8,290 bases of DNA, from contig CAIYBQ010000148.1 of NCBI GenBank assembly GCA_903924445.1, forward strand, positions 1-8,290, written 5' to 3'. The notes below the pieces were generated by a model that worked only from the letters and a program-made list of their open reading frames with translations, was not told the origin of the DNA and ran no database searches. Shown one piece after another: positions 1 to 6,153 of the stretch (positions are counted from its first letter, which is position 1; each line of letters opens with the position of its first letter). The position numbers and the translations under genes were made by a program. Source of the DNA: an uncultured Armatimonadota bacterium (GTDB taxonomy: Bacteria > Armatimonadota > Armatimonadia > Armatimonadales > Armatimonadaceae).

Positions 1-2516
1 CAGCCTTTGCGGATGGCATGATCAAGTTTGATGTGGTGAATGCCAAGTCGGGTAAAGCGATATCGGGTGCAGTCATCCGGATCGAGCCTGCTGCAAGTGA
101 AATTGATGAGCTTCAGTTCAAGGCTGGTAACAACGGTGCTGTCGCGACCGGTGACCTGGTTTCGGGTGAACGTGTATTTACGGTCACGGCGATTGTCGAA
201 GGTATGGTTTATCGGCCATTCAAGGGTAAGGTTACGGTCGTAGACAACGATACGGTAACCGTTCGCGTCGCGATGGTCGAACAAGGCTTCAAGACAGTCG
301 AAGTCAACGACAAAGTCGTCCGGATAAACCTTGATGATCCATCGAGCCGGACGTATCGCGATAAGGCATTGCTTCACGGAACAGCACTGGGTGTTGGTAA
401 CGGACAAAGCCTCAACAAAGTTCTACGTTCCGTTCCTGGTCTTGTCTCGGACCCGCTTGGTGGAATCATTTCCCGCGGCGAGCAAAATCCTGCACAGTTT
501 TATGTAGATGGTTTCCAGCTTCCAGCCCGTGTTGTTGGGTCCAATGGCCAATGGGTTGACCTTGCCTTTATTGAGACATTGACGGCCCGAACCGGTGGTA
601 ACGCAGCAGCGCATGGTGGTAGCAGCAGTGCGATCATTGATCTAAGCCTCACCCCTGCGATCTCACCATATGGCGCACCAGTGCGGCCTGCAGAGACCTA
701 TGTTCGTTCATCCAATGGCGAATTTGGGACATCTGAGAACCTGATAACCGTATCGAAGCAGCGCCCTCGTCTTAATGGTTCCAAGACGGATATTGGCTAT
801 GTATTTGGTGTCTCGAACCGGACGACATCGAATGCGTCGCTTGCGCCGCAAAACGGTGGCGCCGCTCCAAATGGCGGCGGTAGCTCGAACAATGCATTCG
901 GTAAAGTGGATGTTCGCCTGAACCCAAGCACAGAAGTCTCATCGACATTCTCACTTGGTTCTGCAAGCACTGGAATCGGAAACCGAACCGGTCTTGGCGC
1001 ACAGTACAATGGCACAGGCTTTGGATATGGCGGAGTTTTGGACACCTTCGCTGGTGGTGCAAGTCAGGTGGACCTCGGACTTGACGTTACGCAGCGTGAC
1101 AACTCGGAGCTGTTCATTACGCAGATTCGGAAGCAGCAACGCGGCGGTGGCTCCGCTACATTTTCGGTAGGTGTGTCGAAGCAGACCCAAAGTACGACAA
1201 ATGGTAATGTGCCTGTCCTTCAAGGTAGCTTGCCTGCTGAGTCATCCGTAGAGTTCCTTCCAAGCGTGTATCAGAACTACCGCTCAACGGGAGTTCAAGC
1301 TGACTTTGTTAGCCCAGCTGGAAGCCGCACAACCCGCTATGGAATCGCGTTGCAGTCGATGGGTGGTGGGGAGTCGATGTACCTGAATCCGCAGAGTGCA
1401 GCGGCGATCACGGCCCTCGGTAGCATTGGCGGGCAGCTTGCTAATCGCTTTGGACCAAATTCGAACGGACGTGTTCCTGTTATTTACGCGAACCGCAAGT
1501 CCGATTATGCTGCGGCTTATTATCAGGTCGGCAAGACCACTGGGTCGCTGCGTTGGAATGCTGGTTTGCGTGGAGAGTCCTTTGACCAGACCAACTTCTT
1601 TGCCAGTGAAACGCCAAACTTTGACCCGAATAGCCCAGATAGCTTTGGGAATCCGATTCAGCGTGGAGCGCGGACAAGCGCAAAGGTTTCGCCGCGCATT
1701 AATGCGCTCTATATTCTGCCAAAGGATGGCACTTTCAAGCTGCTTGGCCTAAGGCTGTTCGGTTACGGACTGTCCCAGCCCGGAGCAATACGGTTCTCCT
1801 ATAACCAACTCTTTACTCCGGCGCTTGGTCAGGGAGCCATGGGGATTGGTCAGACCAGTCTGGATCCATTGGCGTATCCAACCAAGCCTCAGACAACGGA
1901 CCAGTTTGACTTTAGTATAGAACGGCAGTTTGGTTCGCAGACCCTTAAACTTGGCTCTTATATGAAGGTCAACAATGATGCCGTTGGCTATCGCCAAATT
2001 GTTCCTGGAGCACAGGCAGTTGGGTTTACAACGACATCGCTTGGCAAGGTCCGAGCGGATGGTGTTGAGCTGACATATACGTTGAATCCACGTAATGAAG
2101 TCAATCCTGGAAATGTCTCTGCACTTTCCGGAACAACTGGGTTCGTAACCGTGTCAAACCAAAAGGTTAGCATTGATAACGCCACGACAGGCTCTTTTTC
2201 GCCTGAGTTCGATCAACGCACATCTGTTGTCGCTGGGTTTTCACAGGGACTTGGAGGCGGTACTCGTCTTGGACTTTCGTATGCTTACGGTAGCGGATTG
2301 ACAGCATCGCAGTTCCAGGGTGGGAATCGTGCGTCGTTGAACGAAGCAAATGCCCGCCTGCAATTTGGGCACAAGCTGTTTGGTGTGGTGTCCATCGCTG
2401 CATCTGTTGAGAATTTGTTCAATGCAAACTCATTGGTGAGTTACGGAAGATCTTTCGCCGGAACCCGGTTCCAGCAAGGTCGCCGTGCACTTCTGACGCT
2501 GTCCGCCAAGTATTAA
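1..2516 (+). CDS. TonB-dependent outer-membrane receptor with N-terminal regulatory-like domain (5' partial)
   Basis: Outer-membrane gated channel that imports a scarce ligand using energy from TonB; the ligand is not evident. Numbered from the ATG at 18, residues 1-88 look like a carboxypeptidase-regulatory-like beta domain (SGKAISGAVIRIEP). TVEVND at 93-98 is a possible TonB box. The plug spans about 115-215, with SLNKVLRSVPGLV, ISRGEQ (151-156), FYVDGFQLP and TARTGGNAAAHGG. The rest is a beta barrel with alternating strands, ending in a typical terminal strand (VENLFN, then LLTLSAKY, final aromatic Tyr). The frame is open from position 3 and reads AFADG before this ATG. AFA followed by D looks like a signal peptidase I site, and no good Shine-Dalgarno precedes the ATG at 18, so the true start lies upstream of the window. 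It is the first visible gene of a unit with exbB, exbD, exbD and tonB. The TonB-dependent receptor class is confident; the substrate is unknown. Confidence 0.93.
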   Translation, partial: AFADGMIKFDVVNAKSGKAISGAVIRIEPAASEIDELQFKAGNNGAVATGDLVSGERVFTVTAIVEGMVYRPFKGKVTVVDNDTVTVRVAMVEQGFKTVEVNDKVVRINLDDPSSRTYRDKALLHGTALGVGNGQSLNKVLRSVPGLVSDPLGGIISRGEQNPAQFYVDGFQLPARVVGSNGQWVDLAFIETLTARTGGNAAAHGGSSSAIIDLSLTPAISPYGAPVRPAETYVRSSNGEFGTSENLITVSKQRPRLNGSKTDIGYVFGVSNRTTSNASLAPQNGGAAPNGGGSSNNAFGKVDVRLNPSTEVSSTFSLGSASTGIGNRTGLGAQYNGTGFGYGGVLDTFAGGASQVDLGLDVTQRDNSELFITQIRKQQRGGGSATFSVGVSKQTQSTTNGNVPVLQGSLPAESSVEFLPSVYQNYRSTGVQADFVSPAGSRTTRYGIALQSMGGGESMYLNPQSAAAITALGSIGGQLANRFGPNSNGRVPVIYANRKSDYAAAYYQVGKTTGSLRWNAGLRGESFDQTNFFASETPNFDPNSPDSFGNPIQRGARTSAKVSPRINALYILPKDGTFKLLGLRLFGYGLSQPGAIRFSYNQLFTPALGQGAMGIGQTSLDPLAYPTKPQTTDQFDFSIERQFGSQTLKLGSYMKVNNDAVGYRQIVPGAQAVGFTTTSLGKVRADGVELTYTLNPRNEVNPGNVSALSGTTGFVTVSNQKVSIDNATTGSFSPEFDQRTSVVAGFSQGLGGGTRLGLSYAYGSGLTASQFQGGNRASLNEANARLQFGHKLFGVVSIAASVENLFNANSLVSYGRSFAGTRFQQGRRALLTLSAKY

Positions 2517-2525
2517 GGTTTTTGG

Positions 2526-2562
2526 AATCCTGCCCGGAACGTTGAGGTTTCCGAGCAGGGTT
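2526..2562 (+). promoter_or_regulatory. Intercistronic hairpin between receptor gene and exbB
   Basis: Arms 2526-2539 (aatcctgcccggaa) and 2549-2562 (ttccgagcagggtt) pair over 14 positions with one C-A mismatch and one G-U pair, around a 9-base loop. No T-run follows, so it is not a standard intrinsic terminator. It could protect the 3' end of the receptor message or act as a partial terminator, giving more receptor than motor transcript. The structure is seen; the role is inferred. Confidence 0.5.
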
Positions 2563-2578
2563 CTTCCATTGGGAAGGG
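2563..2578 (+). promoter_or_regulatory. exbB ribosome-binding site inside a small hairpin
   Basis: The purine run gggaaggg (2571-2578) lies 6 bases before the exbB ATG and is the only plausible ribosome-binding site. CTTCC at 2563-2567 is the exact reverse complement of GGAAG at 2572-2576, with a 4-base loop, so the site could fold on itself and lower exbB translation. The stem is only 5 bp, so the effect may be slight. Confidence 0.35.
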
Positions 2579-2584
2579 TTTTAT

Positions 2585-3217
2585 ATGAACAATCCGCTGG
2601 TTAAGTTTTTAGTCGAAGAGTGGTTTATCGCGATCGTCTTAGTTGCGATGTCCGTAGCGACAGTAACCGTGGTGTTTGAACGCCTTGGTGCTTATAAGAA
2701 GTACGGTGAGATATCAACGAATCTTCTGGCGGATGTCTTGGATCTCCTCAAGGCTGGTCGGGATAACGAGGCAACCCGTGCGGTAAACGATGCGGATGGT
2801 CCTGTTGCAGCGGTCGCACGTGTTGTTTTGGCAAATGCACGCCGTAGCGTTGGTGAAGTTGAGCGTTTGGTTCAGGAAGCCGCTGAAGACTACTTTATGC
2901 AGCTTGAGAAAAACCTCGCAATCCTCGACACAATTACGACACTCTCACCACTGTGGGGCCTCTTCGGCACAATCGTCGGAATGATTCAGGTCTTCTTGAA
3001 GTATGCAGTTGCGAACGACGACAAGTCCAAGCAAGCGATTCTTCCCAGTGTCGGTACCGCTTTATACGCGACGGCTGGTGGTATTTTGATTGCCCTCGTG
3101 TGCTTTATTGCATACAACTACTTTGTCTCCCGTCGTAGCCGGATTATTGCTGAGACAGAACAGGCTGCAAACAAGTTGATCAATGTTCTTGAGGCTCGCG
3201 GCACGTTTGCTCGCTGA
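2585..3217 (+). CDS. exbB: ExbB-type proton-channel subunit (MotA/TolQ/ExbB family)
   Basis: Inner-membrane scaffold of the TonB motor; it forms the multimeric channel around ExbD that uses proton motive force to energise TonB. At 210 residues it is slightly shorter than E. coli ExbB. Three membrane segments fit the family: about 13-31 (followed by the typical FERL), 113-137 and 157-180. The signature LSPLWGLFGTIVGMI (120-134) matches the family's PLLGLLGTVxGMI; T129 and T163 correspond to the conserved pore-lining threonines T148 and T181 of E. coli. Two usual third-helix residues appear replaced: the Glu of GIAEAL is T158 and the Pro of AIP is V172. The cytoplasmic part between helices 1 and 2 is Ala/Val/Glu-rich and helical. 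It lies 68 bases after the receptor and 22 bases before exbD. ExbB is preferred over TolQ because two exbD genes and a tonB follow and no tolA/tolB/pal is visible. Confidence 0.92.
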   Translation: MNNPLVKFLVEEWFIAIVLVAMSVATVTVVFERLGAYKKYGEISTNLLADVLDLLKAGRDNEATRAVNDADGPVAAVARVVLANARRSVGEVERLVQEAAEDYFMQLEKNLAILDTITTLSPLWGLFGTIVGMIQVFLKYAVANDDKSKQAILPSVGTALYATAGGILIALVCFIAYNYFVSRRSRIIAETEQAANKLINVLEARGTFAR

Positions 3218-3239
3218 ATTGGACAGAGGTTAAGCACCC

Positions 3240-3680
3240 ATGCGTTTCCGAGCATCCCGGGAGATCAAACACACAAAAATCGAAATCATCCCGATGATCG
3301 ACACGATGTTCTTTCTCCTTGTGTTCTTTATTCTTGCATCGCTGAATATCATCGACCTCAGAGGAATCAACATTGAGCTGCCTCCGTCTGCGATGCGCAA
3401 GACTCCTGTTCGGGATCCGCGGGATGTCAAGCTGGAAGTCGATATCGATGCTAACGGCAACAAGTATGTCAACAATGGCAAGAAGATTGCTGCTGGTGAA
3501 TCGATTTCGAAGGTGCTACTCGCTGAAGTAGTCAAACAGTTTGGACGTCAGCCATCGGTGCAGGACTTAGCCGCGATGACTGTGATTGTTGCGCCGGATG
3601 AAACGACGTTTCACGAACATGTGATTAGTGCCATCGATGACTCTCGTACAGTGAAGATTGGCAAATTTGCTGTTCGTTGA
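3240..3680 (+). CDS. exbD: ExbD-type subunit, copy 1
   Basis: Single-pass inner-membrane partner of ExbB that carries the proton-binding Asp and contacts TonB in the periplasm. At 146 residues it is normal length. A short basic cytoplasmic tail (1-13) is followed by the signature IEIIPMID with D21, equivalent to E. coli ExbD D25, then a helix to about residue 36. The periplasmic domain has the expected pattern: INIELPPS, a KLEVDIDANGNKYVNNGKKI strand pair, a helix, TVIVAPDETTFHEHVISAIDDSRTVKIGKFAV. AGAGG at 3225-3229 serves as ribosome-binding site, 10 bases before the ATG. Residues 12-36 are identical to the next gene's product, whereas the periplasmic part differs strongly, so the pair is an old duplication. 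TolR is the main alternative; the operon context favours ExbD. Confidence 0.92.
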   Translation: MRFRASREIKHTKIEIIPMIDTMFFLLVFFILASLNIIDLRGINIELPPSAMRKTPVRDPRDVKLEVDIDANGNKYVNNGKKIAAGESISKVLLAEVVKQFGRQPSVQDLAAMTVIVAPDETTFHEHVISAIDDSRTVKIGKFAVR

Positions 3681-3698
3681 CAGGGATTAGGTAATTAA

Positions 3699-4148
3699 AT
3701 GGCGTTTCGTCGACGACGGGAAATCAAGAAGACAAAAATCGAAATCATTCCGATGATTGACACGATGTTTTTTCTTCTTGTCTTCTTTATTCTGGCTTCG
3801 CTTAATGTGATTGACATGAAGGGAAGCCGAGTTGACCTTCCTGATAGTGTCAATCAAGATTCACAGGTACGGGCCAAGGTTACGATCACAATCACCAAGG
3901 ATCAGAAAGTTTCTGTTAACCAGGGAAAGGTAATCGGCAAAGATGATTCTCTTGCGTCCGAGCTCCTTTCTGCTCTGACATCCGACTCGGCATCCGGCGC
4001 GATTACGGTCCGCCCAGAGGATGCAATCGTTGTCATCAACGCCGACAGCAAAGCACCCTATTCCATTATTCGGAAAGTTGTAGATCAGGCACGGCAGGTT
4101 CGCTTCCGTAAGTTCTCGATTGCGACAGATCCAAAGCTCGGATTTTGA
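3699..4148 (+). CDS. exbD: ExbD-type subunit, copy 2
   Basis: Second ExbD/TolR-family protein of the operon, 149 residues. The N-terminus is more basic than copy 1 (MAFRRRREIKKTK), followed by the same IEIIPMID signature with the essential-type Asp at D21 and one transmembrane helix to about residue 36. The periplasmic domain begins SRVDLPDS and has the ExbD strand pattern (KVTITITKDQKVSVNQGKVI, then AIVVINADSKAPYSIIRKVVDQARQVRFRKFSIAT). It shares little with copy 1 beyond the helix region, which suggests a different periplasmic contact or a heteromeric ExbD dimer. It starts 18 bases after copy 1; the ribosome-binding site is a weak AGG at 3689-3691, 7 bases before the ATG. It ends 17 bases before tonB. 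Family assignment is firm; how it divides labour with copy 1 is unknown. Confidence 0.92.
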   Translation: MAFRRRREIKKTKIEIIPMIDTMFFLLVFFILASLNVIDMKGSRVDLPDSVNQDSQVRAKVTITITKDQKVSVNQGKVIGKDDSLASELLSALTSDSASGAITVRPEDAIVVINADSKAPYSIIRKVVDQARQVRFRKFSIATDPKLGF

Positions 4149-4165
4149 ACGGAGACAGGTAAGTC

Positions 4166-5920
4166 ATGGGCATTTTCAATACACGGGAAATCCGCGCCGC
4201 TGGCGCAATCGACCACCTTATCCGTCTCCCAGAGGATGATGTCGCATCTCGCCTGAAATCGGCGATTGTTGTTGCGATTGTTGCGAATGTAGCTGTGTTT
4301 TCGATTGCTTTTTTTGCATCCATTTTGCATAAAACTGATGGGCCTCCGCCACTCCAGGTTGAGTTTTTGGAGAAGGCCTTTGATGACCTTCCCCGCGTCA
4401 TGAAGCTAAAGCCTGTTGTCGAGCGACCGAAGAACATTCCCCTTGTTCGTCGCAAACCGGTCCTTTGGCCAAAGCTTAAGCCAAAGCCTCTGGAGCGGAC
4501 GGTTGTTGTCAACAAGCCCAAGCCACTACCGTTGTCCAAACCTGTTGAAAAGCCGAGGCCACGCCCAAACGCGGTTGCTGAGAAGGCAAATGAAGCACCC
4601 GCAAATCCAAATGTCACGGCACCCAATCCTGCCGTCAGTACGCCACGTGAGACAAATGTAACGACTAACAGCGATACAACTGCGCGTGTAAACACCAACC
4701 GTGCCATTGCTGCCGGAGCGACTCCCGAGGGACCAGGGGTTACCGGACCAAACTTCCGACGCAACACACCACGGACGACCGGACAGCTGGCAGCATCGGA
4801 CAACCGACCGAGTGTCAGCGCCGCAACGGAGCGTGATTTTTCGGCATTGCCAACAGCTGCCCCCACAGCTCCGATGAGCGCATCCCCAACCGCGAGCCGC
4901 TCTGGTGCCGGTGTCTCGATGGGAACCGTTGGGACGGCCGCAAGTCGCCGATCTACGGGTGTTGGTATCAGTGGTGATTCTGTTCGGGTGGATGCGATTT
5001 CCACACCTGCGTTTATTGGCCGTAAAGGACCTGCACTTGGATCGACGGCTATCATCACTGATCGCCCGACAACTCTCACGGCAGCGATGGAAGAAACCGG
5101 AACGGCAAACTCCGGACTTGCCACCATTCAGGGTGCCAAGGGGACCATCGCAAAATCGGTCGCCATCAGCAAAACGGTTGTCTCCGGTTCTGGAACCGGT
5201 ACCGCATCTGCTGGATCGGGTGGCCGTAAGCTTGCTGTCTCAGACACGGTGGACACTGCCGTTGCTGGTGCTGCATCCTCTGGCACATCCCGGTCTCCAC
5301 GTCTCGGAGATAGCGCCATCGCGATCGCTGTTGGGGCAAACAGACCCGGTGCTGCTGCTGATGGTGATGGCGGATCGGGCCCGATAGGCGGAAGCGACAA
5401 CATCGGATCGCTTGCGACTGCCAGCACACGTGCATCCGGAGGTGGTTCTGGACCGGTTGGTGCTGGAAGTGGCTCTGCACGTGTTGGTGGTGGGAGCGGC
5501 GGTGGCAATGTCCGCGCAACTGCATCTACAACCGATGCAAAAATCTCAGCCAACCCAGACAAGATGACAAGCGAAAGTGAGCGCAAACCAATCGCTGTCA
5601 ACACGAGTAATATCGCCAAATCACAGGGTGCAGGCGGCTCAGCCGCGACGCGTAATGAGGATGCCAGGGCAACGGTAAAACCGGATGTCGAGCTGTCGAC
5701 CGATCTCAAGCGGAGACAATTCAAGGCACGTGTCCTCGTTGAAGTCGAAGTTTCCGCATCCGGTGAGAGCACAACAACGCTCATTGGCGGCTCGGGTGAC
5801 AGTGAAGTTGACAAGGCTATCTTGTCGACATTGCGTCGCTGGAAATGGGTGCCAGGTTACCGGGATGGTAAAGAAGTCTCGACAAAGCAAAAGTTCGAGT
5901 ACATCATTCGCATCAACTAA
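4166..5920 (+). CDS. tonB: TonB-family energy transducer with very long low-complexity linker
   Basis: Inner-membrane-anchored protein that carries motor energy to the TonB box of outer-membrane receptors. The order of parts is: cytoplasmic tail 1-32; one membrane helix about 33-54; Pro/Lys/Arg-rich stretch 76-134 (KLKPKPL, KPKPLPL, KPRPRP); Ala/Gly/Ser/Thr-rich linker about 137-500, most extreme at 423-448 (GGGSGPVGAGSG, GGGSGGG); and a C-terminal TonB domain about 504-584 (ARVLVEVEVSASGES, GGSGDSEVDKAI, RRWKWVPGYRDGKEV, FEYIIRIN). This closely follows the family pattern of a strand, SSG, and WxFxPA-dG. At 584 residues it is more than twice E. coli TonB (239). The helix has no His; N41 appears to hold the position of the functional His20. 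GGAGA (4151-4155) or CAGG (4156-4159) precedes the ATG. It is the last gene before the terminator. No Cys is present. The large frames antisense to it follow from the biased composition. Confidence 0.9.
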   Translation: MGIFNTREIRAAGAIDHLIRLPEDDVASRLKSAIVVAIVANVAVFSIAFFASILHKTDGPPPLQVEFLEKAFDDLPRVMKLKPVVERPKNIPLVRRKPVLWPKLKPKPLERTVVVNKPKPLPLSKPVEKPRPRPNAVAEKANEAPANPNVTAPNPAVSTPRETNVTTNSDTTARVNTNRAIAAGATPEGPGVTGPNFRRNTPRTTGQLAASDNRPSVSAATERDFSALPTAAPTAPMSASPTASRSGAGVSMGTVGTAASRRSTGVGISGDSVRVDAISTPAFIGRKGPALGSTAIITDRPTTLTAAMEETGTANSGLATIQGAKGTIAKSVAISKTVVSGSGTGTASAGSGGRKLAVSDTVDTAVAGAASSGTSRSPRLGDSAIAIAVGANRPGAAADGDGGSGPIGGSDNIGSLATASTRASGGGSGPVGAGSGSARVGGGSGGGNVRATASTTDAKISANPDKMTSESERKPIAVNTSNIAKSQGAGGSAATRNEDARATVKPDVELSTDLKRRQFKARVLVEVEVSASGESTTTLIGGSGDSEVDKAILSTLRRWKWVPGYRDGKEVSTKQKFEYIIRIN

Positions 5921-5952
5921 CCGCTGATTCAAACGAAACGGCTTAAAGCAAG

Positions 5953-5992
5953 GCGTGCAGACTACATCAAGAGTCTGCACGCTTTTGTTTTT
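5953..5992 (+). terminator. Rho-independent terminator of the TonB operon
   Basis: A perfect 11-bp inverted repeat (GCGTGCAGACT at 5953-5963, AGTCTGCACGC at 5972-5982) with an 8-base loop is followed by TTTTGTTTTT at 5983-5992. It lies 32 bases after the tonB stop, so it should end the operon transcript and separate it from the downstream gene. Confidence 0.93.
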
Positions 5993-6153
5993 CTGATAAG
6001 ACTTACATCCAATGGATTTTCCCTAAACTGTTACGGATGCATCAGGATGTCAGAGTCTGAATTTCCGATGCTTCGTCGCATCCTCATGATTATCATCCCG
6101 TGATTAAGGTAATGTGCTAACACGCTTTTAATAGACAAAGGAATTGTCCACAC
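5993..6153 (+). promoter_or_regulatory. Leader/promoter region of the metalloprotease gene
   Basis: This non-coding stretch lies between the terminator and the next gene and must hold that gene's promoter, but I cannot assign convincing -35/-10 boxes. It has several short symmetric elements: the palindrome GATGCATC (6036-6043); a hairpin GATGC/GCATC (6067-6071 and 6078-6082, loop ttcgtc); and ATGAT-T-ATCAT (6086-6096). GGATGC at 6035-6040 could pair instead with GCATCC at 6078-6083, so alternative folds are possible. No open frame or RNA gene is evident. Confidence 0.4.
6134..6148 (+). promoter_or_regulatory. Ribosome-binding site displayed in a hairpin loop
   Basis: GACAA (6134-6138) and TTGTC (6144-6148) are exact reverse complements flanking a 5-base loop AGGAA. 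The loop holds the only plausible Shine-Dalgarno (AAAGGA, 6137-6142), 11 bases before the ATG at 6154. The spacing is rather long. An in-frame stop at 6118 excludes an upstream start within the leader's proximal part. Site use is likely; the hairpin effect is speculative. Confidence 0.4.

Noticed and set aside
2526..2562. Intrinsic terminator directly after the receptor gene
   Set aside because: The stem is good but no T-run follows, and the next genes encode the receptor's own motor, so full termination is unlikely.
3240..3680. TolR (Tol-Pal system) instead of ExbD for the small membrane proteins
   Set aside because: The sequence family covers both, but a TonB with a C-terminal TonB domain and a TonB-dependent receptor share the unit, and no tolA, tolB or pal is visible.
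4066..5127. A 353-codon open frame on the minus strand, opposite tonB, and a 228-codon one at 5128-5814
   Set aside because: Both mirror the tonB linker, whose biased codons rarely give antisense stops. Their products are low-complexity with no recognisable domain, and the tonB frame is clearly coding across the same span.
5200..5520. Tandem repeat or collagen-like array in the tonB linker
   Set aside because: Gly/Ser-rich words recur, but no fixed period or regular Gly-X-Y spacing is visible; it reads as irregular low complexity.
5993..6153. Promoter boxes such as TTACAT...TAAACT or TTAAGG...TTAATA
   Set aside because: Matches to consensus are poor or the spacing is off, and the host's promoter preferences are unknown.
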